A stretch of 8,005 nt of DNA from contig CAKQBP010000053.1 of NCBI GenBank assembly GCA_934216375.1, positions 1 to 8,005 of the forward strand, given 5' to 3'. Below are positions 1-6,140 of the stretch, in pieces. Each line of letters opens with the position of its first letter. Position 1 is the stretch's first letter. This stretch comes from an uncultured Veillonella sp. (GTDB lineage: Bacteria > Bacillota > Negativicutes > Veillonellales > Veillonellaceae). Both the position numbers and the translations under genes were made by a program. The notes beneath the pieces were generated by a model that saw only the letters and a program-made list of their open reading frames with translations, had not been told where the DNA came from and ran no database searches.

Positions 1-395
1 ATTTACAACGTGCTGATCGCCAAATCTTTGGTGACAGTGTTGAGTATAGTACTGACTCTGAATACGGTCTTGTTACAGGCAATGCCCGTTTGATTGCTGA
101 AGGGACAACCTTAACCGGTGATAAGGTAGAAGGATGGATGAAGGAAGTTCGTGCTGTAGCGCAAGGTAATGTTACTTTCTCTAATCCTGAACGAAACGTG
201 TCTGGTTCTGCTGACCGAGCTACATATACACAAACGCCAAACCAAAATGATGGAGTGGTACTCTTATCTGGTTCTGCGCATGCCGTTCAAAATGGTAATG
301 TACTGAATGCACCGGAACTGAAAATTCGTTTAGCTGATGATTCTGCTGAAACATTAGGTGGACGTAGTACACTCGTCATTGTTCCGAATAAATAA
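1..395 (+). CDS. lptA: LptA/OstA-family LPS transport protein, 3' part
   Basis: The reading frame is open from the left edge (first whole codon at position 3) to the TAA at 393-395, giving the last 130 residues. The start lies outside the window. The visible part has short repeating beta-strand units typical of the OstA/LptA jellyroll: phrases such as VEYSTDSEYGLVTGNARLI, LTGDKVEGW, AQGNVTF and VLLSGSAHAVQNGNVLNAPELKI, where a G-x-A/V strand recurs about every 20 residues. Family knowledge: LptA (with LptC) forms the periplasmic bridge that carries LPS from the inner-membrane LptB2FG machine to LptD in the outer membrane. The position directly upstream of lptB (9 bp gap) supports the call. 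An LptC/LptA-like fusion cannot be excluded because the N-terminus is missing. Confidence 0.85.
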   Translation, partial: LQRADRQIFGDSVEYSTDSEYGLVTGNARLIAEGTTLTGDKVEGWMKEVRAVAQGNVTFSNPERNVSGSADRATYTQTPNQNDGVVLLSGSAHAVQNGNVLNAPELKIRLADDSAETLGGRSTLVIVPNK

Positions 396-404
396 GGATA
401 ATAT

Positions 405-1124
405 ATGTATATAGAAACCAAAAACTTAGTTAAAACCTTTAGCGGACGCAATGTGGTAGATGGTGTAAGTCTACGCGTTGATAAAGGCCAAGTTGTAGGT
501 CTATTAGGGCCTAATGGGGCCGGTAAAACTACGTCATTTTATATGATTGTAGGCATTGAAAGACCAAGTTCTGGTATCATTACCGTTGATGGCAAGGATA
601 TAACAAATATTCCTATGTATAAGCGGGCGGCTGAAGGTATTGGATACTTACCGCAAGAGGCATCAATCTTTCGTTCCATGTCTGTAGAGGACAATATTCG
701 TGCCATGCTACAGACTACGGCAAAAAAGCCTGATGAGATTGAAGCTATCGTGGAATCATTGATTGAAGAATTTCATATTGGACATGTCCGTGACCGTATG
801 GGGATGCAATTATCTGGTGGTGAACGACGTCGAGTAGAAATTGCGCGTTGCCTCGCCTTAGAGCCTAATTTCATCCTTCTTGATGAACCTTTTGCAGGTG
901 TCGATCCAATTGCGGTTGCTGACATTCAACAAATTATCTTGCACGTCAAGAATCGAGGTATTGGTATCTTGATTACAGACCATAATGTTCGTGAGACATT
1001 GGGGATTGTAGATAAGGCTTATATTTTGAGTAGTGGTAAAATCCTCCTAGAGGGTACCCCTGATGAAATTGCGAATGATCCAATCGCTCGTGAACATTAT
1101 TTAGGGGATAACTTTAAATTATAG
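405..1124 (+). CDS. lptB: LPS export ABC transporter ATP-binding protein LptB
   Basis: This 239-residue protein is a complete ABC ATPase of the usual LptB length. Visible motifs are Walker A GPNGAGKT (residues 35-42), a Q-loop at Gln84 in YLPQEASIF (LptB-like), the signature LSGGE (136-140) followed by RRR, Walker B FILLDE (156-161), a D-loop at GVDP (165-168) and the switch His193 in TDHNVRET. LptB works as a dimer on the cytoplasmic side of the inner membrane and powers LPS extraction by the LptF/LptG permease. The ATG at 405 has an AAGGA ribosome-binding site at 394-398 that overlaps the lptA stop, so the two genes are probably translated together. The stop codon TAG (1122-1124) lies in the ribosome-binding site of the next gene. 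No anomaly is seen. Confidence 0.97.
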   Translation: MYIETKNLVKTFSGRNVVDGVSLRVDKGQVVGLLGPNGAGKTTSFYMIVGIERPSSGIITVDGKDITNIPMYKRAAEGIGYLPQEASIFRSMSVEDNIRAMLQTTAKKPDEIEAIVESLIEEFHIGHVRDRMGMQLSGGERRRVEIARCLALEPNFILLDEPFAGVDPIAVADIQQIILHVKNRGIGILITDHNVRETLGIVDKAYILSSGKILLEGTPDEIANDPIAREHYLGDNFKL

Positions 1125-1132
1125 GAGGGGCT

Positions 1133-2223
1133 ATGCGATTATTAGATAAATATATTTTAAAAGCTTTTGTAGGCCCATTCCTATTTGGGGTTTTTGCTTT
1201 TACTAGTATTTTTATTGGTACAGGCACATTGTTTAGGATTGCTCAATATATTACTGAATATGGAGCACCATTGTTGCTTGTTATGCAAGCATTTGTCTTG
1301 GCTTTACCAAGTATTGTTATTTTAACATTCCCAATGTCAGTACTATTGGCTTCTCTTATGACTTTTAGTCGTTTGAGTAGTACTAGTGAAATCGTTGTTA
1401 TGCGTGCTGGTGGTCTAAGCTTTTTACGCTTGGCCATGCCTGTATATATTATTGCCCTCATCATTTCCATTGGGGCAGTAGCATTTAATGAATTTGTTGT
1501 ACCTCGTACAAATCATATGTATCAAACGATTGTGCGCGAACAAATTATGAAAAATGCATCACCTCAAACACAAAATCATATTGTGTTAAAAACGATGAAT
1601 GGTGACGAACTAGGCACATTGCTGTATGCTAAGAGCTATGATGCTGAAACCAAACAGTTGTCCATGATTACGGTTCAACAATTTGGGGAGGGGGGCAAGT
1701 TACAACAAGTTGAAATGCTGATACAGCTATCTGGAATGGTCAATATTGGGTGATGCAGAATGGTATCATCTATGATCTATCAGCTGGTAATGGTGTTGAA
1801 CGTACCATGAAATTTAAGGAGCAATCCTTGCCGATTAAGTCTGCCCCAAAAGATATTCAACAAGATCAACGTAAACCTGAGGAATTAACGATTAAGGAGT
1901 TACGTCATCAAATCAGAGCTTATAAGGCTGCTTATACTAATGCTAATAAACTTGAAATGGAAATGTACCAACGTTTTACAATTCCGTTGGCAAGTTTTGT
2001 ATTTGCTCTTGTAGGTGCACCTTTAGGCCTTCAAAAACAACGTTCTAGTTCATCTATCGGCTTTGGTATTAGTATTCTTATCATCTTTATTTATTATGGG
2101 GTGATGACCTTTGCTGGTGCCTTAGGGAAAGGTGGAGCATTGCCAACCGTATTAGCTGCATTAATACCGGATACATTAGGTATTATTGCAGGGTTGTATT
2201 TGAATTGGCGCGTATCGAAATAA
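1133..2223 (+). pseudogene. LptF/LptG-family LPS permease, split by a frameshift
   Basis: Two overlapping open frames together make one YjgP/YjgQ (LptF/LptG) permease of about 363 residues, the normal family length. The first frame (1133-1753, AGGAGGGG ribosome-binding site at 1123-1130) holds three membrane segments and the first half of the periplasmic beta-jellyroll. It stays convincing up to KLQQVE (ending 1714) and then runs into a short nonsense tail and TGA at 1751-1753. The second frame carries on from about 1717 with ADTAIWNGQYWVMQNGIIYDL, the rest of the jellyroll and three membrane segments, including the family-typical stretch IPLASFVFALVGAPLGL. One missing A in the GAAATG at 1712-1717 would restore VENADTAIWNGQYW. 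The cause may be a true mutation or a sequencing error. A restart is also possible, since the first stop overlaps GTG 1750 and ATG 1753 (GTGATG). The partner is LptB; LptF cannot be told from LptG here. Confidence 0.85.
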
Positions 2224-2256
2224 CAGATTGTATTCTTAGGAGAAAGGAGGGACATG

Positions 2257-3471
2257 ATGTTAGTAGGTGTCAAAATCTTAATAATTATCGCTCTTATGGG
2301 TGGTCTCATTGCTTACATGGGGGATAAGCTAGGCACTAAAATTGGTAAACGTCGTATGTCCCTCTTTGGATTACGACCTAAGCACACATCTATTATAGTT
2401 ACTATTGTGACAGGCCTTTTGGTTGCAGCAGCTACAGTTGGGGTATTAACCTTTACGTCTCAAAGCGTACGAACTGCATTGTTCGGTATGGATCAGTTGC
2501 GAGCTGATATAAAGCAGCTGAATAATGAGGTTGCTGCAAAGACGCAAGAACTGATTCGTGGGCAGGCTTTGTTAGAACAAAATAAACAAGAGCTTGAAGA
2601 GCGGATGGCTGAGATCGAACAAATTCGCCGTGAAGTAGAGGCTACTAAAGCTGAATTGGCGAGTGCACAAGCTGCTAAAGACGCAACAGAAGCCGAATTG
2701 GCATCTTTACAAGCCTCTTATGCAGAGGTGTCTCAAAAGGTAGCTGAGCTTGAAGCAACACGTGCTAAGATGGAAGCGCATATTAAGAATCTACAAAATA
2801 CACAAGAACAATTGCAGAATGGCATCATTCATTTACGGGAAGGAACCATTCTCTTCCAAGTAGATCAGCTATTAGCACAAGCTGTTGTACGACCTGGTTT
2901 AAGTGAAGAAGATAGTAATAATGCTATTAAACATATTATCGATGATACACATAAACTTGTTTTACGTCGCTTAGGTATAGAAGATAATGGTCAATCCGTT
3001 GTGTATGTAGATCGACAAAATGTTGAGGTAGCTACTCAAAAGCTAATCAATTCCAAGACTCCTATGGTGGTTCAAGTTGTGGCAGCCGGAAATATTATTT
3101 CAGGTGAACCTGCAGTTGCAGTTATTCAAGTATATCCACAACAATTTATCTATAAAAATGGAGAGGTAATTCACTCTACGGTAATTGATGGGGGTACTAA
3201 TGCTCAATCGTCTATGCTTCAATTCTTGAAACAAGTAAATGAGCGTGCTAAGGCAAAGGGGATTATTCCTGATTCCTTATCAGGTGATATTGGAACGATA
3301 CCTGGTGATGATTTGTTTACAGCTATTAAAAGAATAAGTACTATGCGTGGCAAGGTTCATGTGGAAGCTTATACTGATGGAGATACATATTCATCTGGTC
3401 CTGTTCACCTCAAGTTGCGTATTACTCAAATGCCAGATTTCAATGATAAGGCAAAAATGCAAACTAATTAA
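2257..3471 (+). CDS. DUF3084 domain membrane/coiled-coil protein
   Basis: This protein of about 404 residues begins with a membrane segment (residues 4-22, KILIIIALMGGLIAYMG), then the basic stretch GKRRMSLFGLRP, which with the preceding GDKLG is typical of DUF3084 proteins, and a second membrane segment at about 46-68. A long Glu/Lys/Ala-rich coiled coil follows at about 79-190, then a C-terminal soluble domain of about 210 residues. The biochemical function is unknown. Its place as the last gene of the lpt operon, 30 bp after the permease, suggests an envelope role, which is inference. Two adjacent ATGs exist at 2254 and 2257. The AGGAGG at 2245-2250 lies 3 nt from the first and 6 nt from the second, so 2257 is preferred; the difference is one residue. 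A strong terminator follows. Confidence 0.85.
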   Translation: MLVGVKILIIIALMGGLIAYMGDKLGTKIGKRRMSLFGLRPKHTSIIVTIVTGLLVAAATVGVLTFTSQSVRTALFGMDQLRADIKQLNNEVAAKTQELIRGQALLEQNKQELEERMAEIEQIRREVEATKAELASAQAAKDATEAELASLQASYAEVSQKVAELEATRAKMEAHIKNLQNTQEQLQNGIIHLREGTILFQVDQLLAQAVVRPGLSEEDSNNAIKHIIDDTHKLVLRRLGIEDNGQSVVYVDRQNVEVATQKLINSKTPMVVQVVAAGNIISGEPAVAVIQVYPQQFIYKNGEVIHSTVIDGGTNAQSSMLQFLKQVNERAKAKGIIPDSLSGDIGTIPGDDLFTAIKRISTMRGKVHVEAYTDGDTYSSGPVHLKLRITQMPDFNDKAKMQTN

Positions 3472-3504
3472 TATAATGAAGGTATGCTGTTTTCATACAT
3501 TATA
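3472..3504 (+). repeat. Imperfect hairpin just before the terminator
   Basis: TATAAT (3472-3477) pairs with ATTATA (3499-3504), and inside it GTATG (3482-3486) pairs with CATAC (3494-3498), leaving a small bulge. It starts immediately after the DUF3084 stop and abuts the stronger terminator stem. No T-run follows it, so it is not itself a terminator. It may protect the 3' end of the message, which is inference. Confidence 0.4.
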
Positions 3505-3546
3505 AAAGAAGGTCTTATGTAATTTTCAACATAAGACCTTCTTTTT
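3504..3546 (+). terminator. Intrinsic terminator of the lpt operon
   Basis: AAGAAGGTCTTATGT (3506-3520) pairs perfectly with ACATAAGACCTTCTT (3529-3543). Flanking A/T bases lengthen the stem to about 17 bp, with an 8-nt loop and a T-run at 3542-3546. The A-run on the left arm means it could also work on the minus strand, but no gene comes from that side. It separates the lpt operon from the nuclease-like operon. Confidence 0.9.
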
Positions 3547-3556
3547 ATGTTAAAAT
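3546..3556 (+). promoter_or_regulatory. Possible extended -10 promoter of the second operon
   Basis: TATGTTAAAAT carries a TGn followed by TAAAAT, an extended -10 pattern, about 32 nt before the proposed start codon at 3589. No good -35 box is found 17 bp upstream, where the terminator stem lies. A promoter is needed somewhere here because a strong terminator precedes the operon. This is a weak call. Confidence 0.35.
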
Positions 3557-3573
3557 ATAACTACTGTACTTAC

Positions 3574-3580
3574 AAAGGGG
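3574..3580 (+). promoter_or_regulatory. Ribosome-binding site that sets the start at 3589
   Basis: AAAGGGG lies 8 nt before the ATG at 3589. The longer in-frame start at 3547 falls at the foot of the terminator and has no such site, so the shorter protein is preferred. Confidence 0.75.
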
Positions 3581-3588
3581 ATAATCAA

Positions 3589-4116
3589 ATGACTGAAAAT
3601 ACATATATTTTAGCAGTGGATCCAGGAAATGAGAAAACTGGCGTAGCTATACTCTCACCTTCCGGTGAGATGATATGCCGTAAAATTATTTCTTCAAATA
3701 CTTTCAATAAAGATATTGAGCGTATTTTAACTGAATATTATGGTATTGTTCATATTGTTTGTGGAAATGGTACAAATCATAAACATTTGTATCCTTCTCT
3801 TCAACAAATTGGACGTAATCATAAAATTACAACTAGTTTAATCGACGAATCTCATAGTACAGAGGAGGCCCGTAAATTATATTGGCAATATAATCCTCCT
3901 ACAGGGTGGCGCAAGATTATTCCTACATCTATGCAATTTCCACCAGAACCTGTAGATGATTTGACGGCTCTCGTTATTGGCTTGCGCTATACGAAGCAGT
4001 TAGCTCAGAACGAAGCGGCAATCAAAGAAGAAACTATGAGTTCAAGTGAGTTAGAAGAGAAAAGATTACATGCTATGGAGCAGTTATACGGAAAAGGAGA
4101 TAATCATGACAAGTGA
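3589..4116 (+). CDS. RuvC/YqgF-like RNase H-fold nuclease protein
   Basis: This is a 175-residue protein with an RNase H-like fold of the RuvC/YqgF type. It opens with strand 1 and the motif VDPGNEKTGVA, with catalytic-type Asp11. The middle has IVCGNGTNHKH (56-66), then IDESHSTEEAR with Glu87 (compare the DER/DE-x-x-T-T-x-x-A motif of YqgF), and the end has PVDDLTALVIGLRY with Asp123/Asp124. All three acidic positions are therefore present, so it may be an active metal-dependent nuclease. It differs from ordinary YqgF/RuvX in lacking the VGLP-type motif and in its longer length. It may be a paralogue, acting on a Holliday junction or on RNA, which is not shown here. It is the first gene of a three-gene operon, and its stop overlaps the next start by 11 bp. 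Confidence 0.7.
   Translation: MTENTYILAVDPGNEKTGVAILSPSGEMICRKIISSNTFNKDIERILTEYYGIVHIVCGNGTNHKHLYPSLQQIGRNHKITTSLIDESHSTEEARKLYWQYNPPTGWRKIIPTSMQFPPEPVDDLTALVIGLRYTKQLAQNEAAIKEETMSSSELEEKRLHAMEQLYGKGDNHDK
4094..4099 (+). promoter_or_regulatory. Ribosome-binding site that sets the YitT start at 4106
   Basis: AAGGAG lies 6 nt before the ATG at 4106, inside the end of the preceding gene. An upstream in-frame ATG at 4070 lacks a comparable site and would add 12 charged or polar residues before the normal N-terminus. Confidence 0.8.
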
Positions 4117-4975
4117 AACTTCAACGCGTAACTGGTCAAATCTTATTATGCGCTGTGTAATGATGATTCTAGGCGCCCTAATATATACGGTGGGCTTAGA
4201 TTTGTTTTTAGTACCAAATAGCATCATCGACGGCGGTATAGTTGGTATCTCTTTGATGGCTGCGGAACTATCAGGTATTTCCTTTAGTATTTTCGTAGTA
4301 CTTTTCAACTTACCCTTTTTATATTTAGGCTATAAAGTAATTGGTAAAGGATTTACCTTGTCTACTTTGTTCTCTATTATATGGATGGCAATATTTTCTA
4401 CCATTGCACACCGCTTTACACCTATTACAACTGACCCATTTTTAGGGGCAATCTTTGGTGGTATAATCTTAGGTATTGGAGTAGGGCTTATTATTCGTAA
4501 TGGTGGCTCATTAGATGGATCTGAAATCGTAGCTATTATCTTTGATAAACGGTCCACCTTTTCTGTAGGCGAAATTGTAATGGCCATGAATTTAGTTATT
4601 CTTGGAGCAGCGGGCTTTGTATATAGTTGGAATAGTGCCATGTATTCCTTAATTGCTTATTTTATTGCTTATAAGATGATTGATGTGACCATCACTGGAC
4701 TTGAAGAATCTAAAGGGGTTATGATTATTACCGATGCAGATAATTCCAAGATTATTGCTGATGCATTAAATGCTAATCTTAATCGTGGTGTTACTATTAT
4801 GTATGGAGAAGGCGGGTATTTAAAACAACCGAAACATGTATTATATTCTGTAGTAACGCGGCTAGAAATTACAAGATTAAAGGATACCGTTTATGAAGTA
4901 GATCCTACAGCATTTATTACGATCCAAGACGTACATGATGTCTTTGGTGGGAGATTTACGAAAGGTGGTCATTAA
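4106..4975 (+). CDS. YitT-family integral membrane protein with DUF2179 domain
   Basis: This 289-residue protein has about five or six membrane segments in residues 12-210, including the family-typical phrases GLDLFLVPNSIIDGGIVGIS near the N-terminus and RNGGSLDGSEIVAIIF in the middle. A soluble C-terminal DUF2179 domain follows from about residue 212 (ESKGVMIITDADNSKIIADAL, RGVTIMYGEGGY, a VVTRLEITRLKDTV strand, and a DVHDVFGGRF end). YitT proteins are common in Firmicutes and sit in the cytoplasmic membrane. Their substrate is not firmly known, and the paired internal Gly-rich segments suggest a transporter. The start overlaps the preceding gene by 11 bp, indicating translational coupling, and lepB follows after 9 bp. 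Length and motifs look intact. Confidence 0.9.
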   Translation: MTSETSTRNWSNLIMRCVMMILGALIYTVGLDLFLVPNSIIDGGIVGISLMAAELSGISFSIFVVLFNLPFLYLGYKVIGKGFTLSTLFSIIWMAIFSTIAHRFTPITTDPFLGAIFGGIILGIGVGLIIRNGGSLDGSEIVAIIFDKRSTFSVGEIVMAMNLVILGAAGFVYSWNSAMYSLIAYFIAYKMIDVTITGLEESKGVMIITDADNSKIIADALNANLNRGVTIMYGEGGYLKQPKHVLYSVVTRLEITRLKDTVYEVDPTAFITIQDVHDVFGGRFTKGGH

Positions 4976-4984
4976 GAGGAAACT

Positions 4985-5569
4985 ATGAGTAATAAATTAG
5001 GTAGTACAATAGTAAAAGAAATATTAGATTGGATTTATGCTATTGCATTGGCATTAATCATTGCTATGGTAATTCATATTTTCTTGATTCAACCTACTAG
5101 AGTGTCTGGGGAATCAATGGATGATACATTACACAATGGACAATATTTGATTGTTACCAAATGGCATCATATTATGAATGATATGCCCGAATATGGACAA
5201 ATCGTTATTATTGATAGTCGTGTTAATCGTGTTCGTACATGGGTGGATGATGTAAAAGAACCACTGATGAACTATGCATCTGTTTTTAATAAATCCGCTC
5301 AAACAAATGATGTATGGGTAAAACGTGTAATAGGTAGACCTGGTGATGTACTAGAGTTTAAAGATGGTTATGTATGGCGTAATGGAGAAAAATTACAAGA
5401 ACCATATACAAAAGATACAAAAATGAATTATACTCGGTCTACACCTGTAACAGTTCCTGAAGGTCATGTATTTGTAATGGGGGATAATCGCAATCACTCT
5501 AGTGATAGTCGTTTTATCGGCCCAGTTCCTGTTGACCATATTTTAGGATTTGTTTCTTACGCAATTTAA
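4985..5569 (+). CDS. lepB: Signal peptidase I
   Basis: This 194-residue type I signal peptidase has one N-terminal membrane segment (about residues 17-35). The catalytic Ser44 sits in VSGESMDDTL (box B), Lys113 in VKRVIGRPGD (box D), and box E is GDNRNHSSDSR near residues 167-177. Both residues of the Ser-Lys dyad are present. A stretch of about 30 residues between box C and box D (NRVRTWVDDVKEPLMNYASV and onward) is longer than in the minimal Bacillus-type enzymes. The enzyme cuts signal peptides on the outer face of the cytoplasmic membrane; the AFA-A site of OmpM encoded downstream fits its preference. The ribosome-binding site AGAGGA (4975-4980) overlaps the preceding stop. It is the last gene of its operon, followed by a strong terminator. 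Confidence 0.96.
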   Translation: MSNKLGSTIVKEILDWIYAIALALIIAMVIHIFLIQPTRVSGESMDDTLHNGQYLIVTKWHHIMNDMPEYGQIVIIDSRVNRVRTWVDDVKEPLMNYASVFNKSAQTNDVWVKRVIGRPGDVLEFKDGYVWRNGEKLQEPYTKDTKMNYTRSTPVTVPEGHVFVMGDNRNHSSDSRFIGPVPVDHILGFVSYAI

Positions 5570-5577
5570 AAATCGTG

Positions 5578-5619
5578 AAAGCCTATCTATGATGTATTTT
5601 ATCGTAGATAGGCTTTTTT
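5578..5619 (+). terminator. Intrinsic terminator after lepB
   Basis: AAAGCCTATCTATGAT (5578-5593) pairs with ATCGTAGATAGGCTTT (5601-5616) over 16 bp with one G-T wobble, a 7-nt loop and a T-run at 5614-5619. It begins 8 nt after the lepB stop. Confidence 0.93.
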
Positions 5620-5777
5620 ATAAGTTAAGAAGGATTAAGTTACGTTGTATCTTGTGAAATGTATACTAAATAAAATTTAGCAAGACGGCTAGGTCGAATC
5701 TAGATATATCACTTATCAATCTTATAGAAAATAAATAATTCAAACAAATGAATTAATATAAATTATAAGCATAGCTG

Positions 5778-5804
5778 AATTTAATAAGTGATAGTTATTA
5801 AATT
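5778..5804. repeat. Perfect 10-bp inverted repeat, 7-nt spacer
   Basis: AATTTAATAA (5778-5787) and TTATTAAATT (5795-5804) are exact complements around GTGATAG. The pairs are all A-T, so it is more likely a protein-binding palindrome than a stable RNA hairpin. A partly overlapping copy, ATAAGTGATA (5784-5793), is also the complement of TATCACTTAT (5707-5716). Confidence 0.5.
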
Positions 5805-5811
5805 TGTGGTT

Positions 5812-5838
5812 ATAGATAATAAAATTATCTATTTTTTT
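5812..5838 (+). terminator. Terminator-like hairpin with T-run and no gene before it
   Basis: ATAGATAAT (5812-5820) pairs with ATTATCTAT (5824-5832) around a 3-nt AAA loop and is followed by seven T in 5832-5838. The shape is that of an intrinsic terminator, but the stem has only one G-C pair. No coding gene lies between it and the lepB terminator, so it might end a small RNA or act as a backup terminator. Low certainty. Confidence 0.35.
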
Positions 5839-5900
5839 AGACTATAAAATGAAATTTTGTAAAATTAAATTTTTAAAAATGCAGTAATAATCTATGTTTT

Positions 5901-5933
5901 TGGTATAATTTTTATTCATGAAAGAAATTTCAT
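5901..5933 (+). promoter_or_regulatory. Possible second promoter and operator upstream of ompM
   Basis: TGGTATAAT (5901-5909) is a perfect extended -10 (TGn plus TATAAT). There is no recognisable -35 at the usual distance. Just downstream, where its transcript would begin, is a 6-bp perfect inverted repeat with a 4-nt spacer: ATGAAA (5918-5923), GAAA, TTTCAT (5928-5933). This could be an operator. The main ompM promoter follows about 25 bp later. Confidence 0.4.
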
Positions 5934-5955
5934 AAAATTTAGTTGTGTAAAATGC

Positions 5956-5984
5956 TTTACAAAGTTTTGGGGTGGTGGTATATT
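5956..5984 (+). promoter_or_regulatory. Main ompM promoter
   Basis: TTTACA (5956-5961) and TATATT (5979-5984) are separated by exactly 17 bp, with TGG just before the -10 (extended -10). Transcription would start near 5991, giving a leader of about 157 nt. The same arrangement, TTTACA, 17 bp, TGC-TAATAT, recurs at 7821-7849, which strengthens the call. Confidence 0.8.
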
Positions 5985-6049
5985 CACATCAACAGAAAGG
6001 CTACGCTACAAAGAAGTGGAGCTAAGATAGATAATTTAGTTGAGGAAAC

Positions 6050-6094
6050 ATGGACACTCCTAATACATCTTTCATAGTGATACTACTTATGTAG
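6050..6094 (+). CDS. Putative 14-residue leader peptide in the ompM leader
   Basis: ATG at 6050 follows GAGG (6042-6045) by 4 nt and opens a frame reading MDTPNTSFIVILLM, ending at TAG 6092-6094. The matching place in the other leader (7914) reads MDTPKDS from GTG. The only base change inside the conserved 19-mer converts ATG to GTG, and the change just after it is CCT to CCC, both neutral for a translated start and for proline. After MDTP the peptides diverge, so the sequence of the tail does not seem important; initiation and its position may be. Translation here could affect leader folding or ompM expression. Unproven. Confidence 0.4.
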   Translation: MDTPNTSFIVILLM

Positions 6095-6132
6095 TGAATG
6101 TCTTCTGCAAATATAAATTCTTATTTATAAGA

Positions 6133-6140
6133 AAGAAGGA
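6133..6140 (+). promoter_or_regulatory. ompM ribosome-binding site
   Basis: AAGAAGGA, with its core AAGGA (6136-6140) 7 nt before the ATG at 6148, sets the start so that the protein begins directly with a classical signal peptide. AATTCTT (6116-6122) can pair with AAGGAATT (6137-6143, one wobble), so the site might be partly hidden in the RNA. Confidence 0.8.

Larger units (their letters stand above)
5620..5955. other. A+T-rich intergenic region with no gene seen
   Basis: No open frame with a credible start and ribosome-binding site was found on either strand. The stretch is very A+T rich and contains several perfect inverted repeats (listed separately), one extended -10 sequence at 5901-5909, and A/T tracts at about 5855-5878 that could act as UP elements or bendable DNA upstream of the ompM promoter. 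Confidence 0.6.

Noticed and set aside
1684..1717. Programmed -1 ribosomal frameshift in the permease gene
   Set aside because: No X-XXY-YYZ slippery heptamer is present in the reading phase at 1712-1717, and slipping earlier in the G-run would hit the TGA at 1711-1713. Mutation, sequencing error or restart fit better.
3547..3588. Longer start for the RuvC/YqgF-like protein at ATG 3547
   Set aside because: It begins at the end of the terminator T-run without a ribosome-binding site; the ATG at 3589 has AAAGGGG at good distance and starts just before the first beta strand.
4084..4641. Minus-strand open frames opposite the YitT gene (and similar ones opposite the permease and ompM)
   Set aside because: They lie entirely opposite well-supported genes, have no recognisable family features and their composition is that of reversed membrane or porin codons. 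They are shadows.
5689..5703. tRNA T-arm-like sequence CTAG-GTCGAAT-CTAG
   Set aside because: Only a 4-bp self-complementary stem with a T-loop-like heptamer; no acceptor stem, anticodon arm or CCA end was found nearby.
6042..6060. Resemblance of GAGGAAAC...GGACACTCC to the GAGGAAAGTCC region of RNase P RNA
   Set aside because: The match is short and partial, and the rest of the leader has no other RNase P core elements.
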